DNA of 28,443 nucleotides. Origin: an uncultured Synergistales bacterium (lineage in GTDB: Bacteria > Synergistota > Synergistia > Synergistales > Aminobacteriaceae). Both the position numbers and the translations under genes were made by a program. Shown here one piece after another: positions 13,885-22,817 of this stretch (its first letter is position 1; every line of letters starts with the position of its first letter). A model generated the notes under the pieces. It was given only the letters and a program-made list of their open reading frames with translations, had not been told where the DNA came from and made no database searches. The DNA is taken from the NCBI GenBank assembly GCA_905233335.1, contig CAJOED010000002.1, positions 1-28,443 of the forward strand, written 5' to 3'.

Positions 13885-16800
13885 ATGTACAGCCGATTAA
13901 CTACAGCAACAATGTACGGGAGCTTGATGGACTCCCTTCAGAAAAGCCAGCGAAACATTCAGGACTTGCAGAGACAGATAGCATCAGGGGACAAATACAC
14001 GACACTCTCCGAAAATCCTTCTGCTGTGTCGCGTTCACTCACCGTCAATTCTGCGCTGAATGCCAACACAAACTATCAGGCGAACTCCAAAGACGCTGTT
14101 ACGATGCTGAAACATGCAGACAGTGCACTGTACAACGTACTGAACGCCGCACAAACTATCAGGGGATTAATCATTCAGGCGGGGGACGGAGCACTCGACA
14201 ACAGCCAGCTTCAGGACATCACCGCACAGATTGAGGCCAACAAGAAGATCATGCTCGACAACCTCAACACGAAAGTAGCAGGACAGTATATTTTCGGCGG
14301 GACCGACACGAGCACACAGCCATTTGCGGAACAGGCCGACGGGAGCATCATCTATCAGGGAACGGACGACCGCATGAAGTACGCTGTGAGTGAGAGCGTT
14401 CTGGGGGACATCAATTTTGCCGGAAGCGATATTGTGCCGGAGAATGACGACAGCTATTTTATATGTTCCCACTATGTGCCTATCGACTGGAAATGGACGG
14501 GGCGCGAAGAGAAAGTACAAATTACGGTCGGCAATCGTACGTTGTCGGTGTTCATTCCGGAAGACTGGCAGGACTCCGACATCAACAAAACTAACTCCAC
14601 CGAAACCGGCGGCCTCATGAATTACTCCGACGAAAACGGCTACAGAGATCCGAACGAACTGCGCGGAATAAGCCTCGATGACCTTGCTGAAATCGTGAAT
14701 AGTTCTCTTGAGGAACAGGGAGCTGATATGCTCGTTCAGGCGTATATTGAGAAAGATTACGAGGGCAACAGACAGCAGTTAGTCCTGAAAAGCAACACGG
14801 GAGAAAAAGTCGGAATTACCGGGTGGCCTGATACTGACTACATGCCGACGTGCGCGGAAATAACGAGTAAAGACCTTTCCGGCGTTGACTGGAACACACA
14901 GCCCTCAACACTTACGGTAATGCTCGCGAATGACCCGGCACAATCCACCGTGATAGAGATTGACGAGAACGAAACAATTACGACACTCGCCGACAAGATT
15001 AACGCCATCAACGGAGTATACGCACGCACGACTTCCGACGGGAGCAGGCTCGTAATCACTGCAGAACGCACCGGGACACTTCCTGCTGATGTCCTGAACA
15101 TCGACGAGGCACAAGAATCTCTGCACTATCCTTCACTCACGATAACGGGAGCAGGGAGCGCGCTTGATATGTTCGATTTCGGGGACGGCGATACGGTGAA
15201 GCAGGAGCACGGATACAGGCTGAAGGATCAGAGCCATATAGACATATTCGACTATCTCGGAATGGAGACAGCAATGAAGAGCCGTGAGTTTTCGTTCGAC
15301 CCCGACAACCAGGAAAATAACGAGATACTGACTGTTGCGGACGGAGAGCAATTGCACTGGAGAGTTACGAGCGGGGGAAAAACAGCGGACATAAAACTTA
15401 ACGCCGGAAACTACACGCTTGCGGACTTGGCCGAACGTCTCAAGAATGCCGGAGCAGGGTGGCTTGAAGTTACCATAGAGCCGGGCGGGACTGATGTCGC
15501 AGATGACTGGCAGCGGGGAACGTCTGACTTTGAGGGCGCAACACAAAGACTCGTAATGAGGGGCTACAACGGCGAGCAGGTGTTATTTTTCGACATGAAC
15601 AGGAGCAATTACGCCGACAAGCTCGGACTTTCCACGACGCTCAAAACAGAAGCATACACCGACGAATACACCGGCACCGGCACGAAATGCGTAAACTTCC
15701 CGTCTGCACCGTGCGTTGATGACAATGTCGGAATTCCGATGAGGGTACAGATGAACTGCGGCATGTATTACGATGTCAATATCAGGCGGGCTGATGTTGT
15801 CGACAAAGAGACGGGATTTGTTGACCGGGACTTAGTGATGCGTCAGATTGTCGAGCAGGTCAACGAACAGGAAGGCCACGACATTATGGGCTACGTTCAG
15901 CACGTCGACGAAACCGGGCATGACATCAGCGGCTCAAACGCAATATATTTTCTTTCCGGCGAGGCGTTCACGGTGGTAGATATGCCATTCAACGACCCGG
16001 AGTGGAATGATTATTCGGGCGGTATTGCGGCACAAATGGGTATACACGGCGGCGTAACGTCAAACCTCAAGAACACGCAAGTACCCATGAAGGACAACGC
16101 AACGTTTCAGGATGCATATGATGATGCAGGAATGGACTTCAGGGACGGCACAATACGCTTCTCGAATCTTGCTCACGAGGTAGAAATTGACGTAAGCGCA
16201 ACCGACACCGTAAAAGACATCATGGACAGACTGCGCGTACAGGCAGGGGACTGGCTCTACGTGAACTACTACGACGAGCACATGGGACAGCAGGCAACTC
16301 GCAACACTGGAGATTTTCCGCTGCTCTCTCTGTCTTCTGTTGACGGCTCTGCTGTGAACGTTATCGACGTGAAAGGACACATAGCGCAGGACGCACTCGG
16401 ACTCACGACGGGCATTCAGGGACGTGTGAACTATGACGGTACAGGTGAAGGCGTTATGGATTTTGAGTGGGACGTGGAAAACCAGAATTTCCCGGCTGAC
16501 TCTCTCACTGTAACGGTTGCAGGGTACTCACACACGATAGATCTTACTGCATTGCGTGATGTTACGAACGACGGCAAAATCAGAATGGACGACGTAGCAG
16601 AATTTGTGAACGCAAGAATGCAGGATTACGACGTGCGAGCAGAGATAAATGATGACAATGAGTTGGTCGTATGGTCTCCGCGCGGTTACTCAATATCTAT
16701 AGAGTTTGCCGACAACGCTACGATGGATTTTCTCGGCGACGAGGTGCAATCAAGAACGTATTATCGCGGCGGCTATAACCTTGAGGGTGATGCTTACGGC

Positions 16801-17226
16801 GACGAGGCGCGCGGGCTTGACGGAGAACTGTACGACAGCGGCATACACACACAGAACGCAACAATCAGGAGCGGAGCCAACACGATGAGGCAGAACGGCT
16901 TCGGTGTGATTAATGACGTAATCGCGGCGGTGAATGCAGGCAACCGGGACGACCTCATGAACAAAATGCTTCCGAGAATAGATGGCTTCATCAATAATAT
17001 TTTGGGAGTCATGGCGGAAGACGGAGCACTACGGACGCGCTACGAGTACAACAATGACCGTCTTGTTACGGAGAACGCAATCATGACGGAGCAGTACGAC
17101 GACCTTGTGAAGATAGATCCTGCCGACGCAATTTCGCAGCTGATGATAGCGGACTACATGTATCAGGCTAATCTTGCTGTGATTTCGCGTTTGGTGCAGC
17201 CGAGCCTCTTGGACTTCTTGAGCTGA
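13885..17226 (+). CDS. flgL: Flagellar hook-associated protein 3 FlgL, very large
   Basis: 1113 aa, over three times the usual 300-320. The first 150 residues (TTATMYGSLMDSLQKSQRNI, LSENPSAVSRSLTVNSALNA, VAGQYIFGGTDT) and the last 120 (AIMTEQYDDLVKIDPADAIS, SRLVQPSLLDFLS) are standard FlgL coiled-coil ends. Between them about 830 residues form a surface expansion with about six diverged modules near 207-312, 339-405, 487-568, 617-700, 755-832 and 873-943. Each module has strands, a helix such as TTLADKINAINGVY or TLADLAERLKN, and strands again. FlgL joins FlgK to the filament. An AAGGAGA ribosome site precedes the ATG. Termination follows just after the stop. Confidence 0.92.
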   Translation: MYSRLTTATMYGSLMDSLQKSQRNIQDLQRQIASGDKYTTLSENPSAVSRSLTVNSALNANTNYQANSKDAVTMLKHADSALYNVLNAAQTIRGLIIQAGDGALDNSQLQDITAQIEANKKIMLDNLNTKVAGQYIFGGTDTSTQPFAEQADGSIIYQGTDDRMKYAVSESVLGDINFAGSDIVPENDDSYFICSHYVPIDWKWTGREEKVQITVGNRTLSVFIPEDWQDSDINKTNSTETGGLMNYSDENGYRDPNELRGISLDDLAEIVNSSLEEQGADMLVQAYIEKDYEGNRQQLVLKSNTGEKVGITGWPDTDYMPTCAEITSKDLSGVDWNTQPSTLTVMLANDPAQSTVIEIDENETITTLADKINAINGVYARTTSDGSRLVITAERTGTLPADVLNIDEAQESLHYPSLTITGAGSALDMFDFGDGDTVKQEHGYRLKDQSHIDIFDYLGMETAMKSREFSFDPDNQENNEILTVADGEQLHWRVTSGGKTADIKLNAGNYTLADLAERLKNAGAGWLEVTIEPGGTDVADDWQRGTSDFEGATQRLVMRGYNGEQVLFFDMNRSNYADKLGLSTTLKTEAYTDEYTGTGTKCVNFPSAPCVDDNVGIPMRVQMNCGMYYDVNIRRADVVDKETGFVDRDLVMRQIVEQVNEQEGHDIMGYVQHVDETGHDISGSNAIYFLSGEAFTVVDMPFNDPEWNDYSGGIAAQMGIHGGVTSNLKNTQVPMKDNATFQDAYDDAGMDFRDGTIRFSNLAHEVEIDVSATDTVKDIMDRLRVQAGDWLYVNYYDEHMGQQATRNTGDFPLLSLSSVDGSAVNVIDVKGHIAQDALGLTTGIQGRVNYDGTGEGVMDFEWDVENQNFPADSLTVTVAGYSHTIDLTALRDVTNDGKIRMDDVAEFVNARMQDYDVRAEINDDNELVVWSPRGYSISIEFADNATMDFLGDEVQSRTYYRGGYNLEGDAYGDEARGLDGELYDSGIHTQNATIRSGANTMRQNGFGVINDVIAAVNAGNRDDLMNKMLPRIDGFINNILGVMAEDGALRTRYEYNNDRLVTENAIMTEQYDDLVKIDPADAISQLMIADYMYQANLAVISRLVQPSLLDFLS

Positions 17227-17242
17227 TTCATGAATCATATTG

Positions 17243-17274
17243 TCCCCTCGTTGTGTCGGGGGGAAATTTTTTTT
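17243..17274 (+). terminator. Intrinsic terminator after flgL
   Basis: TCCCCTC (17243-17249) pairs with GGGGGGA (17258-17264), with one G-U pair and an 8-base loop, then AATTTTTTTT. It closes the flagellar block. Confidence 0.85.
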
Positions 17275-17371
17275 GTCCGCCGAAAAGTTTATGACTACCA
17301 ACAAAACAGCAAATCCCAAAATCGCGAATAACATTTGATGCCGCAAATATTTTCACAAAAAGCCCGAAAAC

Positions 17372-17400
17372 TTGACGCACGGAATGAGTTTTACTATACT
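17372..17400 (+). promoter_or_regulatory. Strong sigma-70-type promoter for pflB
   Basis: TTGACG (17372-17377), exactly 17 bases, then TATACT (17395-17400): five of six matches in each box and ideal spacing. It gives a leader of about 43 bases before the pflB ATG. I see no clear FNR-type box next to it. The 223-base gap 17227-17449 otherwise holds only the flgL terminator and AT-rich sequence. Confidence 0.8.
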
Positions 17401-17449
17401 AACTTTTATCCGTGAAAAAATCTGCGCAAAAGGAGACGAGATTAACATA

Positions 17450-19696
17450 ATGAAAGATGCGTGGAGAGACTTCAAAGGATCTCACTGGACAGAAGATATT
17501 AATGTTCGTGATTTCATCCAGAATAATTACACTCCGTACGACGGCGACGAAAATTTTTTGGCGGGACCGACTGAAGCAACCAACAAACTCTGGGGCAGGC
17601 TCCAGGAACTGCAGAAACAGGAGCGCGAAAATCACGGTGTTCTTGAGTGCGAGACAGAAGTTGTTTCGGGACTGACTGCTTACGGGCCGGGCTACATTGA
17701 TACGTCCATGAAGGAGCTTGAGAAAGTCGTCGGGCTTCAGACGGACAAACCCTTAAAGCGCGCGTTCATGCCCTATGGCGGCATCAAAATGGCAGAACAG
17801 GCAGCAGAAACTTACGGCTACAAGGTCAACCCGAAATTTTCAGTGATATTCACACAGTATCACAAGACACACAACCAGGCAGTATTCGACGCATACACCC
17901 CCGAAATGAAGCGGGCACGTCATGCACATATCGTTACGGGACTCCCTGACACTTACGGGCGCGGACGAATCGTCGGTGATTACAGGCGCGTTGCTCTGTA
18001 CGGCATCGATTTTCTCATCAGGAAAAAGAAAGAGGACTTTGCGAACTGCGGAAGCGGCACAATGTTCGACGACATAATCCGACAGCGTGAAGAAATTGCA
18101 GAACAGATACGCGCTCTTGAAGGCATGAAGCAGATGGCAGCAGTTTACGGTTTCGACATATCACGTCCTGCTGTCGACGCAAGAGAAGCTGTGCAGTGGC
18201 TGTATTTCGGGTACTTGGCCGCAATCAAAACACAGAACGGCGCGGCTATGAGCGTGGGTCGTATTTCGACGTTCCTCGACATATACATAGAACGCGACTT
18301 CAGAGAAGGAACATTGACCGAGAGTGAAGCACAGGAACTTATAGATCACATCGTCATGAAGTTCCGCATGGTGAAGTTCGCACGTGTACCGTCATACAAC
18401 CAGCTGTTTTCAGGGGATCCTATTTGGGCAACCCTCGAAATGGCAGGAAAAGGCATGGACGGAAGGCACATGGTAACGAAAAATGATTTCCGCTTCCTTC
18501 ACACACTCGAAAACATGGGACCTTCTCCTGAACCGAACTTGACGATATTATACTGTTCGTCGCTCCCTGAACCGTTCAAGCTGTATGCGTCGAAAATATC
18601 AATCAATACCAGTTCAGTGCAGTATGAGAATGATGATGTCATGCGACCGATATGGAAGGATGACTATTCTATTTGCTGCTGTGTGTCCGCTACAGAAACA
18701 GGGAAGGAAATGCAGTTTTTCGGAGCACGCGCAAACCTCGCAAAATGCCTTCTGTATGCCATCAACGGAGGAATTGACGTAAAGACTCATGAGCAGGTCG
18801 GCCCGGAACTTCCCAAGATTACGAGCGAATACCTGAATTATGATGAGGTCATGCACAGATTCGATCAGATGATGGACTGGCTGGCGGGGCTGTACGTGAA
18901 CATTCTGAACCTCATTCACTACATGCACGACAAATATTATTACGAGGCGGCGGAAATGGCATTGATTGATACGGACGTGCGCAGGACTTTCGCTACAGGC
19001 ATTGCGGGCTTCTCTCACGTGGTGGACTCCATCTCTGCTATCAAGTACGCAAAAGTAAAACCCATTCGCGACGAACTCGGACTCGCTGTTGATTTCGAGG
19101 TTGACGGCGAATTTCCGAAATACGGCAACGATGACGACAGAGCAGACAGCATAGCAGTATGGCTCCTGAAAACGTTTATGACGAAAATCAAGAAGTTCCA
19201 TACGTACAGAAATTCAGAAGCAACAACATCAATACTGACGATAACTTCAAACGTCGTCTACGGCAAAGCAACAGGCGCAACCCCCGACGGAAGAAAAGCA
19301 TATACACCTTTTGCTCCCGGCGGAAATCCATCATACGGTGCAGAACTGAACGGGTTACTCGCTTCATTGAACAGTGTAGCGAAACTCCCATATGAATACG
19401 CCCTCGACGGAATATCGAACACACAGACAATAAGCCCGCAGGCTCTCGGCCATACTCTTGAGGAACAGAAAGTTACTCTCATGAACGCAATGGACGGTTA
19501 TTTCGACAAGGGAGCACATCACCTGAATGTTAATGTGTTCGGGACGGAGAAGCTCATCGACTGCATGAACAACCCCGATAAACCTGAATATGCGAATTTC
19601 ACGATAAGGGTTTCAGGTTACGCGGTGAAGTTCATAAACCTCACGAAAGAACAGCAGCTTGATGTCATAGCGCGCACGTGCCACAAGAGAATGTAA
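17450..19696 (+). CDS. pflB: Pyruvate formate-lyase (formate C-acetyltransferase)
   Basis: 748 aa, close to the 760 of E. coli PflB. It splits pyruvate with CoA into acetyl-CoA and formate by glycyl-radical chemistry, anaerobically in the cytoplasm. The catalytic pair is C410-C411 in SICCCVSATETG, followed by MQFFGARANLAKCLLYAING. The radical glycine is G723 in RVSGYAV. Unusually, a third Cys (C409) replaces the Ala of the E. coli motif. The ATG at 17450 is chosen over an upstream in-frame TTG because that TTG is the -35 box; AAAGGAGA lies upstream with a spacing of about 14 bases. The activase gene follows one base after the stop. Confidence 0.96.
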   Translation: MKDAWRDFKGSHWTEDINVRDFIQNNYTPYDGDENFLAGPTEATNKLWGRLQELQKQERENHGVLECETEVVSGLTAYGPGYIDTSMKELEKVVGLQTDKPLKRAFMPYGGIKMAEQAAETYGYKVNPKFSVIFTQYHKTHNQAVFDAYTPEMKRARHAHIVTGLPDTYGRGRIVGDYRRVALYGIDFLIRKKKEDFANCGSGTMFDDIIRQREEIAEQIRALEGMKQMAAVYGFDISRPAVDAREAVQWLYFGYLAAIKTQNGAAMSVGRISTFLDIYIERDFREGTLTESEAQELIDHIVMKFRMVKFARVPSYNQLFSGDPIWATLEMAGKGMDGRHMVTKNDFRFLHTLENMGPSPEPNLTILYCSSLPEPFKLYASKISINTSSVQYENDDVMRPIWKDDYSICCCVSATETGKEMQFFGARANLAKCLLYAINGGIDVKTHEQVGPELPKITSEYLNYDEVMHRFDQMMDWLAGLYVNILNLIHYMHDKYYYEAAEMALIDTDVRRTFATGIAGFSHVVDSISAIKYAKVKPIRDELGLAVDFEVDGEFPKYGNDDDRADSIAVWLLKTFMTKIKKFHTYRNSEATTSILTITSNVVYGKATGATPDGRKAYTPFAPGGNPSYGAELNGLLASLNSVAKLPYEYALDGISNTQTISPQALGHTLEEQKVTLMNAMDGYFDKGAHHLNVNVFGTEKLIDCMNNPDKPEYANFTIRVSGYAVKFINLTKEQQLDVIARTCHKRM

Positions 19697-19697
19697 C

Positions 19698-20429
19698 ATG
19701 ACAGTGAAAGGGCTTGTGCACTCTACAGAAAGTTTTGGTGCTGTCGACGGGCCGGGAATACGTTTCTTGATATTCCTGAAGGGCTGTAACATGCGGTGTC
19801 AGTACTGCCATAACGCGGACACATGGAGCACTGAAGGAGCAGAACTCTTCACGGCTGATGAGCTTCTCGACAAGGCCGAACGTTACCGTGCATACTGGCG
19901 GGACAAAGGCGGCATCACTGTCAGCGGAGGCGAACCGTTGTTGCAGATTGATTTTCTTCTCGAACTCTTCAGGAAGGCACACGAACGAGGCATTAATACG
20001 GCACTGGACACATCAGCACAGCCCTTTACGCGCAAGGGTGAATTTTTCGCTAAATTCCGGGAACTCATGAACTTCACGGATGTATTATTACTCGACATCA
20101 AGCACATAGACAGCATGAAGCACAAGATATTAACGGGACATGACAACGCAAATATACTTGATGCCGCAAAATATCTTTCGGAGATAAACAAGGCTGTATG
20201 GATCCGCTATGTGTTAGTGCCGGGTATTACGGACAACGAGAAGGATTTATGCAGGACGCGCGAATTTCTCGGCACACTAGGCAACGTGAAGAAAGTAGAA
20301 GTTCTGCCGTATCATACGCTTGGTGCTGACAAATGGCGCAGGCTTGGGCTTGATTATCCTTTGGAGGGAATAGAGCCGCCGGATGAACAGAGCATTATCA
20401 ACGCAAAAAATATTTTAGGAGGTCAATAA
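19698..20429 (+). CDS. pflA: Pyruvate formate-lyase activating enzyme (radical SAM)
   Basis: 243 aa. The radical-SAM cluster motif CNMRCQYC gives C30/C34/C37, and SGGEPLLQ is the SAM-binding GGE motif. The N-terminus ESFGAVDGPGIRFLIFLKGC is typical of PflA. It uses a 4Fe-4S cluster and SAM to place the radical on G723 of the neighbouring PflB. There is one base between the pflB stop and this ATG, so the two are tightly coupled. Nothing is missing compared with the family. Confidence 0.96.
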   Translation: MTVKGLVHSTESFGAVDGPGIRFLIFLKGCNMRCQYCHNADTWSTEGAELFTADELLDKAERYRAYWRDKGGITVSGGEPLLQIDFLLELFRKAHERGINTALDTSAQPFTRKGEFFAKFRELMNFTDVLLLDIKHIDSMKHKILTGHDNANILDAAKYLSEINKAVWIRYVLVPGITDNEKDLCRTREFLGTLGNVKKVEVLPYHTLGADKWRRLGLDYPLEGIEPPDEQSIINAKNILGGQ

Positions 20430-21218
20430 ATGACGAACAAAGACACAGTGATATTCTTATCGAGTTTCGGGACGAGCATTTTACGTGCGGCAGAAGAGAG
20501 CTACTACAAAATCCAGGCGGATCTTGAAGCAGCAACCGGGCTTAGAGTTCTTCAGGTATACACCGACAACGCAACAGCTAAGGCAGTGAACGGCATCAAT
20601 GGCAAAAAGATTTACACCGTCGAAATGGCAATACAGGAAGCAATCGTGAACAAGTACAGCGAGGCAATAGCTGTTCCCGTTTTCTTTGCGGAGGGTGAAC
20701 TGTACAACAGCTTACGGAGCAGGCTCGATTTCTACCGTGAGACGATCGACATACGCATAACGAACGCAGTAATGTACAGCCCGAAATCATGCGATGAAGT
20801 TGCCGACATCATGGTAGACATCATCAAGCCCGACCCGAACAACGAATATATACTCGTGGGACATGAAGCCAGCGCGTATAACGACAGGGGATATGACCTT
20901 CTCGGCGAGAAACTTCACGAGAAAGGACACAGGAACGTAGAAGTAATCAAGTTGAGCGACAGGGACAGCGTAGGTCAGGCAGTAGCACACCTGAAGGAGC
21001 GTCAGGCAATCTCACGGGACGCGCAAGTCGAGATCGTTCCGCTTGTTGTTGCTTGGGGCGACTACATGGCTGGTGAGCTGTACAACTCGGACAACTCGTT
21101 CATGTGGCAGTTGCGCAAGGCTGGCTACAGGACAGTATTCACCGGCAAAGGCTTGGGGGAATATGAAGAGTTCCGGAAGATATACACAAAACGCTTCAAT
21201 GACCTCGTGAGCAAATAG
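20430..21218 (+). CDS. CbiK-like sirohydrochlorin chelatase family protein
   Basis: 262 aa, the usual CbiK length. VIFLSSFGTSILRAAEESYY at the N-terminus, PVFFAEGELYNSL and ILVGHEASAYN fit the CbiK (anaerobic cobalt chelatase) fold, and the GH motif would supply one metal-binding His. The second His, normally in a GDHA-type motif near the C-terminus, is replaced: the segment reads VAWGDYMAGELYNSDNSFMW. It may therefore not insert cobalt in the usual way. There is no signal peptide. The ATG directly follows the pflA stop with AGGAGGT inside pflA, so it is in the PFL operon. Function is uncertain; the fold call is moderately firm. Confidence 0.75.
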   Translation: MTNKDTVIFLSSFGTSILRAAEESYYKIQADLEAATGLRVLQVYTDNATAKAVNGINGKKIYTVEMAIQEAIVNKYSEAIAVPVFFAEGELYNSLRSRLDFYRETIDIRITNAVMYSPKSCDEVADIMVDIIKPDPNNEYILVGHEASAYNDRGYDLLGEKLHEKGHRNVEVIKLSDRDSVGQAVAHLKERQAISRDAQVEIVPLVVAWGDYMAGELYNSDNSFMWQLRKAGYRTVFTGKGLGEYEEFRKIYTKRFNDLVSK

Positions 21219-21237
21219 AACTGGCAATAAATTTCTG

Positions 21238-21271
21238 TCTCCCTTGTTGAAAAGCGAGGGGGATTTTTTTT
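21238..21271 (+). terminator. Intrinsic terminator after the PFL operon
   Basis: TCTCCCTTG (21238-21246) pairs with CGAGGGGGA (21255-21263), with two G-U pairs and an 8-base loop, then TTTTTTTT. It begins 19 bases after the cbiK-like stop. Confidence 0.85.
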
Positions 21272-21276
21272 ATAAT
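21247..21276 (+). promoter_or_regulatory. uxaA promoter overlapping the upstream terminator
   Basis: TTGAAA (21247-21252) lies in the terminator loop, and a perfect TATAAT (21271-21276) follows its T run, with an 18-base spacer. It would leave a leader of about 36 bases before the uxaA ATG. The -10 is strong; the -35 is fair. Confidence 0.6.
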
Positions 21277-21318
21277 CTACATATCCAGCAAAAATTTTTT
21301 TCAGGGGGTAATTTATAC

Positions 21319-22806
21319 ATGAACGAACTCATACGCATTAACGCAAATGATTCTGTAGCTGTTGCATTGCGTGCTCTCAATGAGGGCGAGAACATTCCCG
21401 TAAGCGGCGCGGACTTCTCTGCGGAAATTCTCGAAGCAATACCGATGGGACACAAGATAGCACTCAAAGACATTCACGAGGGAGAAGCAATCATCAAGTA
21501 CGGTTTCCCGATAGGCGAGGCAACTTCCGACATTCCCAAAGGACACCACGTACACACCACGAACACACGAACACTCCTTACCGGCGCACATGACTACGAG
21601 TACCACCCGACACACCCGGAACTTCGGCCAAGCACACACGAAACCTTCAACGGATATTTGCGCAAAGACGGCAGAGCAGGAGTCCGCAATGAGCTATGGA
21701 TTATTCCGACTGTCGGCTGTGTTAATGACATTGCTGCAGCCCTCGAACATCAAGCACGGAAATTCACGGGCGGCAGTGTCGAAAACGTCAGGGCATTCAC
21801 TCACCCCTACGGCTGTTCACAGATGGGAGAAGATCAAGAACACACGCGAATGATACTCGCGAACTTGGCCACTCACCCGAACGCAGGCGGAGTCTTGATG
21901 CTGGGTCTTGGGTGTGAGAACAGCGGCATAGACACGATAAAGCCGTACATGGGGGATTATGACCCGGAGCGCGTGAAGTTCTTGATTTCGCAGGACGTTA
22001 GCGACGAGGAAGAAGCCGGAATGCAGATAATTCATGAACTGATTGCAAGAATGAAGCAGGACAAGAGAGTTCCTTGTGAGACAGCAAAACTTATCGTCGG
22101 ACTCAAATGCGGCGGCAGTGATGGGCTTTCAGGGATTACGGCAAACCCGACAATCGGCTACTTCTCCGACATGCTGATTTCGCAGGGAGGCTCGACAATA
22201 CTTACTGAAGTCCCCGAAATGTTCGGTGCAGAAACTATACTCATGAACAGGTGCAAAGATGAGGCAACATACGAAAAGACCGTGAAGCTCATCAACGACT
22301 TCAAGAATTACTACGCGTCATGCGGACAGCCCGTCTACGAAAACCCCTCGCCCGGCAACAAGAAAGGCGGCATTACCACGCTCGAAGACAAAGCTCTCGG
22401 CTGCACACAGAAAAGCGGCTCTGCTCCCGTGAGTGATGTGTTGTCTTACGGCGGAAAAGTCATCACGCAGGGACTGAATCTTCTCTCTGCACCGGGTAAT
22501 GACCTCGTAGCGTCTACAGCACTTGCGGCGGCAGGAGCACAGATAGTTCTCTTCTCGACGGGACGCGGTACTCCGTTCGGGTGTCCTGTTCCGACGGTGA
22601 AGATTTCGAGCAATTCCGACCTGGCCAAGCGCAAAAGCAGGTGGATAGACTTCAACGCCGGGACTCTTGTCGAGGGCGGGACACTTCCCGAAAAAGCACG
22701 TGAGCTGTTTGATTTTGTGCTGTCGGTTGCGAACGGAGGAAAGACACGCAATGAGATAAATGATTTTCAGGGGATGGCGATATTCAAGACCGGCGCAACA
22801 CTATAG
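21319..22806 (+). CDS. uxaA: Altronate dehydratase UxaA
   Basis: 495 aa, the same length as E. coli UxaA. It converts D-altronate to 2-keto-3-deoxygluconate in the galacturonate branch. The N-terminal SAF domain (about 1-95) includes GEAIIKYGFPIGEAT and KGHHVHTTNTRTL. The C-terminal catalytic domain has GYLRKDGRAGVRNELWIIPT, PYGCSQMGEDQEHTR and LKCGGSDGLSGITANPTIGY. The ATG is set by AGGGGGTA about 9 bases upstream; a longer in-frame TTG start would lie in the terminator. The next gene starts 11 bases after the stop, so this is the head of an operon with two Sel1-repeat genes and uxaC. Confidence 0.95.
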   Translation: MNELIRINANDSVAVALRALNEGENIPVSGADFSAEILEAIPMGHKIALKDIHEGEAIIKYGFPIGEATSDIPKGHHVHTTNTRTLLTGAHDYEYHPTHPELRPSTHETFNGYLRKDGRAGVRNELWIIPTVGCVNDIAAALEHQARKFTGGSVENVRAFTHPYGCSQMGEDQEHTRMILANLATHPNAGGVLMLGLGCENSGIDTIKPYMGDYDPERVKFLISQDVSDEEEAGMQIIHELIARMKQDKRVPCETAKLIVGLKCGGSDGLSGITANPTIGYFSDMLISQGGSTILTEVPEMFGAETILMNRCKDEATYEKTVKLINDFKNYYASCGQPVYENPSPGNKKGGITTLEDKALGCTQKSGSAPVSDVLSYGGKVITQGLNLLSAPGNDLVASTALAAAGAQIVLFSTGRGTPFGCPVPTVKISSNSDLAKRKSRWIDFNAGTLVEGGTLPEKARELFDFVLSVANGGKTRNEINDFQGMAIFKTGATL

Positions 22807-22817
22807 GAGGTGAAAAC

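Noticed and set aside
17372..17449. In-frame N-terminal extension of pflB from TTG at 17372
   Set aside because: The TTG is the -35 box of a near-consensus promoter, the extension matches no PFL sequence, and the ATG at 17450 has a ribosome site.
21244..21318. In-frame N-terminal extension of uxaA from TTG at 21244
   Set aside because: It lies in the terminator hairpin; the ATG at 21319 has a good ribosome site and gives the E. coli length.
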